NCBI RefSeq assembly: GCF_027563315.1 | Contig: NZ_JAMKBJ010000002.1 | Coordinates: 186,001-250,000, forward strand | From: Paenisporosarcina quisquiliarum | GTDB lineage: Bacteria; Bacillota; Bacilli; Bacillales_A; Planococcaceae | Reading direction: 5' to 3' | Length of the DNA stretch: 64,000 nucleotides | Shown here: positions 10,447 through 18,108 of the stretch, piece after piece | How the letters are laid out: every line of letters begins with the position of its first letter | Position numbering within the stretch: position 1 is the first letter of the stretch | The notes under the pieces: model-generated | What the model was told of the DNA's origin: nothing | Database searches by the model: none | Seen by the model: only the letters and a program-made list of their open reading frames with translations | Program-made: the position numbers and the translations under genes

Positions 10447-11733
10447 TTATTCTGTAACTTTTGCGTTTTCAACTAAGAAGTCGATTGTTTTTTGCATACG
10501 GATATCGTTTTCAAGAGCGCCAGTTCCACCAAGTGCTGTACGGATTTGTTCAGCAGTCATGTTGAATTGACCAGACATTTTTTCGATTTCAGTATTCACT
10601 TCTTCTTCAGAAGCTGTTAAGCCTTCTGCTTCAGCGATTGCTTCAAGTGTTAATGAAACTTTCACACGCTTGTTAGCATCTTCGATCATTTGAGTACGAA
10701 GTGCTTTTTCATCTTGACCTGAGAATTGGTAGTACAGGTCAAGGTTCATGCCTTGTGATTGTAAACGTTGAGCGAAGTCATTTAACATACGGTCCACTTC
10801 AGCGTCGATCATAGCTTGAGGAATATCGATCGTTGCGTTTTCAGCAACTTTCTCAACTAACTCATCTTTAAATCCAGCTTCTGCAGCGTTTTTCTTTTCT
10901 TCAACTGCTTGTTCTTTTAATTTCGTACGTAGAGCATCGATACCTTCAACTTCGCTATCGATTTCTTTTGCGAAATCATCGTTTAATTCAGGAAGTTCTT
11001 TTCCTTTTACTTCTTTCACTGTTACTTTGAAAGTAGCTTCTTTACCAGCAAGTTCAGCTGCATGGTATTCTTCAGGGAAAGTAACAACTACATCTTTTTG
11101 TTCGCCAGCTTTTAAGCCAACCAATTGCTCTTCGAATCCTGGAATGAATGAACCAGAACCAATTTCAAGTGCGTGGTCTTCACCAGCGCCGCCTTCAAAT
11201 GCTTCTTCTCCAAGGAATCCTTCGAAGTCGATTACAGCTGTATCGCCTTCAACGATTGCTTCGTCTTCTTTAACAACTAGCTCAGCTAAACGAGTTTGTT
11301 GTTCTTTTAATTGAGCTTCGATGTCTTCGTCAGTTACGTTAGCGTCTTGTTTAGAAACTTCAATTCCTTTGTAATCTCCAAGAGTTACTTCAGGACGTAC
11401 TGTAACAGTTGCTTTGAAGATCAAGTTTTCGCCTTGTTCCATTTTTTCGATGTCGATTTCCGGACGATCAACAGGATCGATTCCCGCTTCTTCAACAGCT
11501 GCAGCGTATGCATCTGGAAGAATGAAATCTAAAGCATCTTGGTATAAAGATTCAGCACCAAAACGTTGTTCGAACATTTTACGTGGCATTTTCCCTTTAC
11601 GGAAACCTGGTACGTTAATTTGTTTAACAACCTTGTTGAAAGCTTTGTCTAAACCTTCTTTAACTTTTGCTGCTTCTACTTCTACTGTTAGAATACCTGT
11701 GTTACCTTCTTGTTTTTCCCATTTCACTGACAT
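10447..11733 (-). CDS. tig: trigger factor, ribosome-associated chaperone and prolyl isomerase
   Basis: Binds the ribosome exit tunnel and shields nascent chains. The 428 residues show the three-domain plan: the N-terminal ribosome-binding domain with signature [19 protein letters not shown] (about residues 48-66), a central FKBP-type domain (about 150-245) and the C-terminal helical cradle. The start [11 protein letters not shown] follows GGAGGT by 8 nt; the upstream ATGs in the longest frame lack a site. It sits between ysoA and clpX as in B. subtilis. The GC-richer, regular codon use suggests high expression. Confidence 0.97.
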   Translation of the reverse strand: MSVKWEKQEGNTGILTVEVEAAKVKEGLDKAFNKVVKQINVPGFRKGKMPRKMFEQRFGAESLYQDALDFILPDAYAAAVEEAGIDPVDRPEIDIEKMEQGENLIFKATVTVRPEVTLGDYKGIEVSKQDANVTDEDIEAQLKEQQTRLAELVVKEDEAIVEGDTAVIDFEGFLGEEAFEGGAGEDHALEIGSGSFIPGFEEQLVGLKAGEQKDVVVTFPEEYHAAELAGKEATFKVTVKEVKGKELPELNDDFAKEIDSEVEGIDALRTKLKEQAVEEKKNAAEAGFKDELVEKVAENATIDIPQAMIDAEVDRMLNDFAQRLQSQGMNLDLYYQFSGQDEKALRTQMIEDANKRVKVSLTLEAIAEAEGLTASEEEVNTEIEKMSGQFNMTAEQIRTALGGTGALENDIRMQKTIDFLVENAKVTE

Positions 11734-11835
11734 ATATTCAACCTCCATCATTAATTTCAATTGTTAGTATCATTCTTATCTATGATTTTGACAACCATTC
11801 TAGTATAGCATACCCGCTGATACTTTCAACTTTTT

Positions 11836-12837
11836 TCACATGCTTCGCAATTCGAATAGTACATCAATCCTGACAAGCAAGTCGTACAACTTCCCTTCAC
11901 AAGTCACTTCTTCCCCCAACATACCGCCGACATAGTTTATGTAAGCTTCAGCCACTTCCTGCTCATCGAACGAAAACCATTCAAATGGATATGTTGCAAA
12001 TGAGTGACGAATAATCAAATCTTGAACCATTTCCAACTTGGTTGGATTTTGAATGAGTTCCTCTTCAGTCATATTCAAGACAGACTCCACCTTTGATGTT
12101 TGTGAAGGATCCACAAGCTCTGCTGGATTAATGACCGTTTGGTAACCGAACTTTTCAATGGATATTTTTCGATTAATACCTTTATGCACCATTAACAACA
12201 AAGCGAAGGATTTTGTTATCGGTGAAATCAAATCATCTTCAATAATCGTCACCAGTTCATTTTCAATTGAAGTCAGATCTTCCCCATCCAGTTCAACCAA
12301 AAGTTGCTGTTGTTTATCCTCAGGAAATCGTGAAAACGTGTCGTATTGAAACAAACGGACATCAATTTGGTTGTTATGCGGTACATCTTCTAAGATTTGA
12401 TCACCTTTTTGTTTGGCCACACGTTCATTCAATTTCAGAAGTTGCTCAAATTTATCGAGTTTCTCAACAGGAACTACGCCTTCGTCAAGCAATGATTCTA
12501 CAATCTCTTTGACCTCACCAAATTGACGGAGCTCCATGAGAATAGTGACATACAACTCCATCGTTTCAAAGTAATAGGTAGGGCCTAACTTCAAAAGTTC
12601 TTCACAAACGGTCTTAGCCTCTGCAAATTCCCGGATTTCATACAACGAGTACGCATAGACACCTAGCGTTTGTTCGTCAGCTTCTATGTAAGTCAATGCT
12701 TGTCTAATTGAATCCACTGCTAAATCATATTGAAAATCTTCAGCATGTTTGAGTCCTTCAGATATGAGCCTGTCCACCATGCCCGGAAAGACAATGATGT
12801 TTTCTTTTTTTTGAAGTTTTCCGTACTTTTTCCGCAA
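11836..12837 (-). CDS. ysoA: TPR-repeat protein of the YsoA family
   Basis: Cytosolic helical-repeat protein of unknown biochemical role. In B. subtilis ysoA also lies immediately upstream of tig, which supports the assignment. Three or four tetratricopeptide-like helical pairs can be seen in the first 150 residues (EGLKHAEDFQYDLAVDSIRQALTY region, YAYSLYEIREFAEAKTVCEELL region, TILMELRQFGEVKEIVESLL region), then an acidic C-terminal half. The chosen start is a TTG 8 nt after AAAGGCGG, giving 333 residues; a TTG 13 codons upstream has no ribosome-binding site. Confidence 0.8.
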   Translation of the reverse strand: MRKKYGKLQKKENIIVFPGMVDRLISEGLKHAEDFQYDLAVDSIRQALTYIEADEQTLGVYAYSLYEIREFAEAKTVCEELLKLGPTYYFETMELYVTILMELRQFGEVKEIVESLLDEGVVPVEKLDKFEQLLKLNERVAKQKGDQILEDVPHNNQIDVRLFQYDTFSRFPEDKQQQLLVELDGEDLTSIENELVTIIEDDLISPITKSFALLLMVHKGINRKISIEKFGYQTVINPAELVDPSQTSKVESVLNMTEEELIQNPTKLEMVQDLIIRHSFATYPFEWFSFDEQEVAEAYINYVGGMLGEEVTCEGKLYDLLVRIDVLFELRSM

Positions 12838-12946
12838 TGTGGATTCCGCCTTTCTCTTGCGTATATAGTAGCACAAAATGAAAAATGGATGCGCCTCTCA
12901 GCACATCCTTACTTCATTAACTTATTCAATTTGGATTGCGGAAAAT

Positions 12947-14182
12947 TTAAACCGGAATGGTAATCGTGAAAGTTGTTCCTACCCCTTTTTTACTTTCCAC
13001 ATCTATTTTCCCTTTTACTTTACTGATTGTTCCGTATACCATCAGCATGCCTAGCCCTGTACCTTCTTTTTTCGTCGAGTAGTAAGGTTTGCCGAGTTTT
13101 TGAATCTCTTCATTTGTCATTCCTACCCCGCTATCTTTAACGGTAATAATGATATTCTGCTCGAGATCATAGACTTCGATTTGTAAAGTTCCACTTTTTT
13201 CTTTCATGGATTCGATGCCGTTTTTAAATAAGTTCAAAAGACTTTGCTGCATTTGATTTTTATCGTATTTCAAGTTAAGCGTGTTTGAAAAAGCACATTT
13301 GATATCAACCTGGTTCATTCTGGCGAAGGGCATGAGAATATTCTTTACGTAAACAAATTCTTCATGCAAATTCGAATACACCATGTTTTTAGATTGCGGT
13401 TTGGCAAATGCCAGAAAATCACTGACAATCTGCTCGGCCCGTTCCAATTCTTTCAGTGAATAATCTATATACATTTTTTCATCTGAAGTAACCGTCTTTG
13501 ATCCCTTCAAAAGTTGTAAAAAACCATTGGTCACCGTTAGTGGATTCCTAATTTCGTGAGAAACACTTGCTGCAAGCTCACTCATGACATGAAGACGTTC
13601 TGCATGAAGGAAATTTTCGCGGTTCTTAATGTTATCCAGCACTTTTTCCACCATCAACATATTCAGGATAATGACGCCCACATGCGTGGTAAGGGAATAA
13701 AATGATAAGAGCCAGAATTCCTTCGTCAACTCATCAAAAAATGTGCTGAGCGTCGTCAAATATAGACCCATTGTAAATATCGCCGCGGAAACACCAATGA
13801 GTATTCGTTTTTGTGTGTTTACTCGGAGGAATTTTTTGCTGATTAAAGGCACGATTATGAAGATCGCCGTTGAAAATAATAGGGATTGAATCGTTCCCTC
13901 TCCGCCAATCATAAAACGATAAACATTCAAAACGATATATAAAGGTAGTACCTTTAAATAACCACCATAAAGAGCGACGATAATAAACGGTATGTATCTT
14001 AAATCAAAAATAAATCCTATTTCCAGATGGATCGGATACACCATACACAAAATCATTGAAATAGCGGAGAAGGCAATGAGGAACGCAGTGTTATAAAAAT
14101 GTCTGCGGTTATCAAAGAAAATGACGAATAACAGAAGAGGAAAAATTAAAAATAAGATATTTAATAACAAAGTTTCTAACAC
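12947..14182 (-). CDS. membrane sensor histidine kinase, orphan (sporulation-kinase-like)
   Basis: Inner-membrane sensor kinase. The first 185 residues form five or six membrane helices of the 5TMR-LYT type. A HisKA dimerisation domain follows with the phosphoacceptor in ELAASVSHEIRNPLTVTNGF, then a HATPase domain with N-box KNGIES, G1 DSGVGM and G2 GTGLGM. The GTG start follows AAAGGAGG by 7 nt. The architecture resembles KinB-type sporulation kinases and other Bacillales orphan kinases. No response regulator is adjacent, so the partner may be Spo0F or Spo0A; that is inference. It borders the accessory segment at 14.4-16.9 kb. Confidence 0.88.
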   Translation of the reverse strand: MLETLLLNILFLIFPLLLFVIFFDNRRHFYNTAFLIAFSAISMILCMVYPIHLEIGFIFDLRYIPFIIVALYGGYLKVLPLYIVLNVYRFMIGGEGTIQSLLFSTAIFIIVPLISKKFLRVNTQKRILIGVSAAIFTMGLYLTTLSTFFDELTKEFWLLSFYSLTTHVGVIILNMLMVEKVLDNIKNRENFLHAERLHVMSELAASVSHEIRNPLTVTNGFLQLLKGSKTVTSDEKMYIDYSLKELERAEQIVSDFLAFAKPQSKNMVYSNLHEEFVYVKNILMPFARMNQVDIKCAFSNTLNLKYDKNQMQQSLLNLFKNGIESMKEKSGTLQIEVYDLEQNIIITVKDSGVGMTNEEIQKLGKPYYSTKKEGTGLGMLMVYGTISKVKGKIDVESKKGVGTTFTITIPV

Positions 14183-14281
14183 AAAATTCCCTCCTTTCCA
14201 TTCAAACCATAAAGCTTCTAGGGAGAATTATACTTCTTCTTCGTTCAATGCGACAATGCCGATTTGTCGAATTTTGCAATA

Positions 14282-14352
14282 AAAAAACCTTCTTTACCAA
14301 AGTGAAGTGATATTTATTCGAGACCAATTCACTACTTGATAAAAAAGGTTTT
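14282..14352 (-). terminator. long imperfect inverted repeat, probable terminator
   Basis: Read on the minus strand, an AAAACCTTTTTTATCAA arm pairs imperfectly with a TTGGTAAAGAAGGTTTT arm, with an AGTGA/TCACT inner stem, and ends in a T-run. It follows the small zinc-ribbon gene at 14399-14608. Confidence 0.5.
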
Positions 14353-14398
14353 AACGACAACCTACTAAAGTTATAGAAGATTTTTTCATACTGAAAAA

Positions 14399-14608
14399 TC
14401 AACGTGAAGCTCTAACTTCAGAACATGCTGGACATTTCTTCTGATTGCTACCTTTAAATTTAGTGAAAGTTTTTTCGAAATTATTTCCACATGAACATTT
14501 AAACAGTAGTTTTTGTGAGTATCCTACATACTCTTTAGAAAGTAATGCACAATCTGAATTATTCTTTACATAATCTCTGATATTTTCAATCGTCCATTTT
14601 TTATTCAT
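14399..14608 (-). CDS. small zinc-ribbon protein, possible fragment of a phage-type nuclease
   Basis: A 69-residue product starting MNKKWTIENIRDYV 6 nt after a perfect GGAGGTG site. The second half holds two cysteine pairs, KCSCGNNFEK and KCPACSE, spaced like a zinc ribbon or treble clef. The segment YVGYSQKLLFKCSCGNNFEK resembles the DNA-binding module found next to HNH or GIY-YIG nuclease domains in phage proteins, but no nuclease domain follows, so it may be a truncated remnant. It is AT-rich relative to its neighbours and lies at the left edge of the accessory locus. The family assignment is inference only. Confidence 0.5.
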   Translation of the reverse strand: MNKKWTIENIRDYVKNNSDCALLSKEYVGYSQKLLFKCSCGNNFEKTFTKFKGSNQKKCPACSEVRASR

Positions 14609-14767
14609 ATTAACACCTCCGATATTGATTTCGAATTTAAACACATGAGAAGTTTCGAAAACCTTGCCCATTATACCATTATTTAAGTAACTCCAACTCT
14701 GATAAAACATTCAGGCAGAAGGATCATCCAATGATTTGATTATCGGATAATGACTATTATAAGCCAC

Positions 14768-14803
14768 AAAAAAACTTCCTAAATATCATTTAGGAAGTTT
14801 TTT
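14768..14803. terminator. bidirectional hairpin terminator
   Basis: AACTTCCTAAAT and ATTTAGGAAGTT pair around a short ATC loop, with A/T runs on both sides. It follows the decayed tRNA-Arg copy on the minus strand. Confidence 0.8.
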
Positions 14804-14819
14804 CTCAAAGTCTTAATTA

Positions 14820-14890
14820 CGTCCCAGGAGGGATTGGAACCCCCGACCGCGTTCGAAGGGAGTCGCTCAATCCAGCTGTGCTACTGAGAC
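14820..14890 (-). pseudogene. decayed tRNA-Arg copy, intron-free
   Basis: 71 nt that match the exons of the intron-containing tRNA-Arg at 16560-16917 in acceptor, D and T arms but not in the anticodon arm. The acceptor stem GTCTCAG / CTGGGAC is intact. The D-arm junction has AGCACAGC for AGCTCAGC, the T loop has TTCCAA for TTCGAA, and the anticodon stem (ACTCC against CGCGG around a CTTCGAA loop) cannot pair; the arm is three bases short. It is therefore unlikely to yield a functional tRNA. The orientation matches the functional copy, with shared flanks TTAATTAC (3' side) and ACTTGT (5' side). Confidence 0.85.
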
Positions 14891-15037
14891 TTGTCTTGCT
14901 ATGTTGGGCTTTAAGGTTATTTTTGATGATTTGGAATTCGTTCATTTTACGTTTTCGAACCGAAACTACCTACATTAATATGTTAACACTAAAAACCGAG
15001 TAGTTGGAAGCTTTATTATATTATTAGGTTTACAATG

Positions 15038-15157
15038 TTAGAGTTTGGTATGCCTACGATCCTCCACTATATATTCAATCCCATGTATTGGGTTCCAGCT
15101 TGCCCCTCAACCTTTGACTTCACTCTTAATAGGCCACTCCCGCAGCTTACGAGTCAC
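15038..15157 (-). pseudogene. possible coding debris between the tRNA-Arg copies
   Basis: One minus-strand frame reads VTRKLREWPIKSEVKG, a stop, then GASWNPIHGIEYIVEDRRHTKL and a stop, with no usable start. The WNPIHG stretch is reminiscent of the WNP.xGC motif of Gp37/radical-SAM-type phage proteins, with the expected cysteines missing. The match is short and from memory, so it could be chance. The rest of 14891-15177 has no gene I can support. Confidence 0.25.
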
Positions 15158-15184
15158 CAACCTTCACATCTTTTCACGCAAAAA

Positions 15185-15212
15185 ACGCTCAAACAGGGAG
15201 TTTGAACGCATC
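15185..15212 (-). terminator. terminator after the uncharacterised island gene
   Basis: On the minus strand CGTTCAAAC pairs with GTTTGAGCG (one G-T pair) around a TCCCT loop, followed by TTTTTT. It lies about 10 bp after the stop of the gene at 15220-16173. Confidence 0.85.
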
Positions 15213-15219
15213 ATTAACA

Positions 15220-16173
15220 CTATTCTTGAGTGATATAAGAGTTACTGATAAACTCCTGTAGCTCTTCGTCCGTCATTCTGCCACCATTAGTACCTTGTTG
15301 TGTGTTACGAATACTGTCTCTAAACCGTCTTATTTGGTCGACTTCTTCTCTCGTCCGAATAATTAAGTATTGTTTTTGCGTAAGGCCCTCGTCTTTAATT
15401 TCCTCTTGATAAATGAGTTTCTTATTTACAAAACCGTTCTCAATTTCTCTTCTTTTGTGTAAATCTGTGTCATTATCGCGATGATATTCTTGTCTACGGA
15501 TCGCCACAACGTCAGATAAGTATTTCAAAGGACTGTAAGCGTATTCCGCTACTACAATGTCTTTGGGGATTAGCACAATCGGTCTGCCGTCTGCAGTTGC
15601 AGGTAGCATTTCTGTGATAGTCTCCCAACTCCGGGAATTATGGTTCCAAAACGGCCTTTCAAGCTCTACCGTTCTGTTAATGTCGTGCTTTGCACACTGC
15701 TCAACAGTAAAAAGAATTAACTCCTTCTTTAGCAAACTAGCAACTAAGTCCGAAAGGTAGTCAGGCCCAAACTTCGGTACAAAAATACATAAATCCTCGA
15801 CTTTTTCTACAATGCCTCCCCCAAGTATACCCTCTCGCACAACATAATTAAAAACTTCGGTCAACGATGTTTCCGTATTGCCGTTTCCTCTTGGTCTACT
15901 AGTCGAATAGCCTAAGAATATTTCGTTAGACTCGTTAGAAGAATTAAATATGGCTTGCGCTAATCGTAAATCGCCATTCTCATAGTAAGTCAAAGTCGTT
16001 GTGATAAAACTTTGAACTATCGAGTGCCAATTTTTGAAACGTTCATTTCTAGACACAGCCATAACCGTCGGGTCTAAAAACAACTGATTATCCGTATCTA
16101 ACCGTACATCAACAAACTCTAAATCGCTTTGCTGATTAGGCGTAATGCTAAAATGCTCTGAAAACCTTACCAA
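15220..16173 (-). CDS. uncharacterised protein, single cargo gene of the tRNA-Arg locus
   Basis: 317 residues, soluble, with no signal peptide or membrane segment. I do not recognise a characterised family. Visible features are an N-terminal ITPNQQSDLEFVDVRLDTDN followed by QLFLDPT; a glycine-rich stretch FLGYSTSRPRGNGNTE near residue 95; KFGPDYLSDLVASLLKKELI with a following conserved-looking Cys (VEQCAKHDI); RPFWNHNSRSWETITEMLPA; and a charged helical C-terminus. The FGPDxxSDL and FLDP motifs recall hypothetical proteins often seen in mobile or defence loci, which is only an impression. The TTG start lies 7 nt after a perfect AAAGGAGG; its own terminator follows. Its position between two tRNA-Arg copies suggests acquisition by transfer. 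Confidence 0.8.
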   Translation of the reverse strand: MVRFSEHFSITPNQQSDLEFVDVRLDTDNQLFLDPTVMAVSRNERFKNWHSIVQSFITTTLTYYENGDLRLAQAIFNSSNESNEIFLGYSTSRPRGNGNTETSLTEVFNYVVREGILGGGIVEKVEDLCIFVPKFGPDYLSDLVASLLKKELILFTVEQCAKHDINRTVELERPFWNHNSRSWETITEMLPATADGRPIVLIPKDIVVAEYAYSPLKYLSDVVAIRRQEYHRDNDTDLHKRREIENGFVNKKLIYQEEIKDEGLTQKQYLIIRTREEVDQIRRFRDSIRNTQQGTNGGRMTDEELQEFISNSYITQE

Positions 16174-16334
16174 TAAAATTCCTCCTTTTAAGTAAAACAA
16201 ATCTTTATACCTGTTGTAACCAGTAAAATTTTTAACTCCTGATTTTATAATAGAACTTTTCTATCAAAAAACCAACAGAAAAGCCTTTATTTTCTAATTA
16301 TTCGTGCTAGTTTAACATTTTTCGCTATTGGCGA

Positions 16335-16397
16335 TTAAATCCCGAACATAATACTAACTAAATCACTATTCACTTCAAACAATCCTGTTTCTGTCAT
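16335..16397 (-). CDS. possible 20-residue peptide, unknown function
   Basis: A short frame encoding MTETGLFEVNSDLVSIMFGI is preceded by a good GGAGGA site 9 nt before the ATG and by a small CCATT/AATGG hairpin. It lies upstream of, and in the same direction as, the uncharacterised gene at 15220-16173. The peptide is mildly amphipathic with a hydrophobic C-terminus. A signalling, leader or toxin peptide are all possible; nothing in the sequence decides. The remaining 16174-16470 DNA is AT-rich and would hold the promoter of the downstream gene. Confidence 0.4.
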   Translation of the reverse strand: MTETGLFEVNSDLVSIMFGI

Positions 16398-16474
16398 AAC
16401 AAAAAATCCTCCATTCAATTGAAATGGAAGATAGTTTCGTATCATATATCACATAAAATGATAGGAATAAAAAA

Positions 16475-16513
16475 GGGATTAAGTCACTTGGACCGAAGCC
16501 CTGACCTAATCCC
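16475..16513 (-). terminator. terminator after the tRNA-Arg gene
   Basis: On the minus strand GGGATTAGGTCA pairs with TGACTTAATCCC around a GC-rich loop and is followed by TTTTTTA. It lies about 47 bp beyond the tRNA 3' end. Confidence 0.85.
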
Positions 16514-16559
16514 AACCCATTAACAAACTTCGTCAAGGGTTCTTAACCTTTTTTAATTA

Positions 16560-16917
16560 CGTCCCAGGAGGGATTCGAACCCCCGACCGACGCCTTAGCT
16601 TACCACTATAGCTTTCGCTACCAATGAACATTGTTTGTAGTCTGGACTATATCTTCACCATTGCAGGTGCGACACGTGTAGTCTCTACGGAACCTCACGT
16701 CGTTAGACGATTTTCAGCATTCTTACCATTACGTATGTAATCATTCAGATTGCCTCTTCTTCACTTTCGCGAAGCGTAAGTTTCCTCGGTATTGCCATCA
16801 GCATGATCTGTTAAGGTTTCACCGATATAGTGTCGTCCACTCTACAGGTTCTTTTTTCCCTGTAAAGGCTCCTAATAAATTGAAGGGCGTTGCTCTATCC
16901 AGCTGAGCTACTGAGAC
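16560..16917 (-). tRNA. tRNA-Arg(UCU) interrupted by a group I intron
   Basis: The exons are 16883-16917 (35 nt, GTCTCAGTAG... to ...ACGCCCTT) and 16560-16598 (39 nt, CTAAGGCGT... to ...CTGGGACG). Joined, they give a 74-nt tRNA with acceptor GTCTCAG/CTGGGAC, a normal D arm, anticodon stem ACGCC/GGCGT, a 7-nt loop CTTCTAA with anticodon UCU (AGA/AGG codons), and a T arm with TTCGAAT. CCA is not encoded. Without removing 284 nt the anticodon loop cannot form, so splicing is needed for function. Placing the cut after U34 leaves the exon ending in U and the intron ending in G, both group I rules. It is the only apparently functional tRNA gene in the window. Confidence 0.93.
16599..16882 (-). ncRNA. 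group I self-splicing intron (tRNA anticodon-loop type, probably IC3)
   Basis: 284 nt with the group I core visible by hand, numbering from the intron 5' end. P1: exon CUU with GAG at 12-14 (U-G at the splice site). P2: 16-24 with 35-43, nine pairs. P3: CGACAC 48-53 with GUGUCG 208-213. P4: UCGGU 58-62 with ACCGA 93-97, followed at the P4-P5 junction by GAAA. P5 includes CC 67-68 with GG 87-88. P7: GACUA 200-204 with UAGUC 234-238. P8: CACC 214-217 with GGUG 224-227. P9: UAGC-GAAA-GCUA at 263-274. The last base is G284. The layout closely follows the cyanobacterial tRNA-Leu(UAA) intron, inserted at the same 34/35 position. No endonuclease frame is inside. Confidence 0.92.
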
Positions 16918-16989
16918 TTGTGTGTTTCAGTTCATTTCAGAAATGAAAGACAATACTTATTATAGAAATGCTACCACCAAAAGTCAACG

Positions 16990-17499
16990 TTATTTTTCAG
17001 TAATTTCAAAAGTTACTTGTTCAAGCTTTTCATGTTCATCCGAAAAGAATGTCACAGTCCATTCTACTGGGGACTTTTCAATGATTGCATAGCTTTTTTC
17101 CAAACGCCCTCTTGGAAATTCCAAACTTCCCGGATTGACAAATACAGTGCCGTCAATCTGTTCTGCACCCAGTAAATGCGAATGACCGAACAATACCAAG
17201 TCAGCGTCATATTCCTGAGCACGATAACTGATTGGCAGCATGGTCGATTTTACTTGTAATAAATGACCATGCGCCATAAAAATTTTCATACCGTTTATTT
17301 CAGTAACTACTTCTTCGGGATATGAGGAATCCCAATCGCAATTTCCTCGGACAACAAAGGCTGCATCCAGTGATGCATGACTTGCATCTAGTTCGCTATC
17401 TCCGCAATGAAAAATTGCATCTACTGTGCCGACATGTTGTCTTACCTGATCAATTGTCTTCACTTCTCCATGAGTATCACTCATGACTAAAATACGCAT
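16990..17499 (-). CDS. ysnB: metallophosphoesterase, YsnB/MJ0936 family
   Basis: Small cytosolic phosphodiesterase of the calcineurin-like superfamily; the physiological substrate is not established. All metal-binding motifs are present: SDTHG (residues 7-11), HCGD, GNCDW, AHGH and GHSH, with a C-terminal NPGSLEFPR typical of the MJ0936 subgroup. The 169 residues match B. subtilis YsnB. It ends the rph-rdgB-ysnB cluster, whose order is conserved in Bacillus, and lies directly upstream of the tRNA-Arg locus. Confidence 0.93.
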   Translation of the reverse strand: MRILVMSDTHGEVKTIDQVRQHVGTVDAIFHCGDSELDASHASLDAAFVVRGNCDWDSSYPEEVVTEINGMKIFMAHGHLLQVKSTMLPISYRAQEYDADLVLFGHSHLLGAEQIDGTVFVNPGSLEFPRGRLEKSYAIIEKSPVEWTVTFFSDEHEKLEQVTFEITEK

Positions 17500-17511
17500 G
17501 TCCTCGCCACC

Positions 17512-18108
17512 TTATTTCAACAAGTTGGGTAATTCAGCTTCAATTTTTTTAATGGCATTCCCACGGTGTGAAATTGCCGCTTTTTCTGAGGGCTGTAATT
17601 CAGCCATCATTTTGCCGAGTGTCGGCACAAAGAAAATCGGATCGTAGCCAAAGCCATTCGTACCCTTCTTTTCGTGTGCAATAACGCCTTCACACGTTCC
17701 AAACGTAGTCTTAGTCTGCATATTTGGACCTGCCAATGCAATCGCGCAGCAAAAACGAGCTGTCCGTTTTTCGTCTTCTACACCTTCAAGTTCGTTCAGC
17801 ACTTTTTGCATGTTGGCTTCATCACTTTTCTCTACTCCCGCATAACGAGCAGAATAGACGCCTGGCGCGCCATTTAAAGCGTCAATTGCAAGACCGCTGT
17901 CATCGGCTAAGACGAATGTTTGTAAGCGCTCAGCAAGCGCCTCCGCTTTCAGAATCGCATTTTCTTCAAACGTTGTGCCGGTTTCTTCAACGTCCATGTC
18001 ATTCGCCACATCATGGAGCGTTAAAACTTCATAACCATACGGGTTGAAAATCGCTTCGAAGTCTTTCGCTTTGCCTTTGTTTTTCGTTGCAATGATTACT
18101 TGTTTCAT
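17512..18108 (-). CDS. rdgB: XTP/dITP diphosphatase (non-canonical purine NTP pyrophosphatase)
   Basis: Ham1/RdgB-family house-cleaning enzyme that hydrolyses XTP and dITP to monophosphates and pyrophosphate. The family signature is present: [13 protein letters not shown] at the N-terminus, [26 protein letters not shown] with the catalytic acidic residues, [11 protein letters not shown], and SHRGNA near the C-terminus. The 198 residues match B. subtilis YsnA. The start overlaps the rph stop by 4 bp, so the two are coupled. Confidence 0.96.
   Translation of the reverse strand: MKQVIIATKNKGKAKDFEAIFNPYGYEVLTLHDVANDMDVEETGTTFEENAILKAEALAERLQTFVLADDSGLAIDALNGAPGVYSARYAGVEKSDEANMQKVLNELEGVEDEKRTARFCCAIALAGPNMQTKTTFGTCEGVIAHEKKGTNGFGYDPIFFVPTLGKMMAELQPSEKAAISHRGNAIKKIEAELPNLLK

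Noticed and set aside
14202-14402. 66-residue frame next to the zinc-ribbon gene
   Set aside because: It runs through an inverted-repeat terminator and has no ribosome-binding site.
14820-14890. Second functional tRNA-Arg
   Set aside because: The anticodon stem cannot pair and the T loop and position 8 region are altered.
15045-15233. 62-residue plus-strand frame in the accessory segment
   Set aside because: No ribosome-binding site, crosses the terminator of the neighbouring gene, and no protein-like pattern.
16599-16882. Homing endonuclease inside the intron
   Set aside because: At 284 nt the intron is filled by the catalytic core; no open frame of useful length is present.
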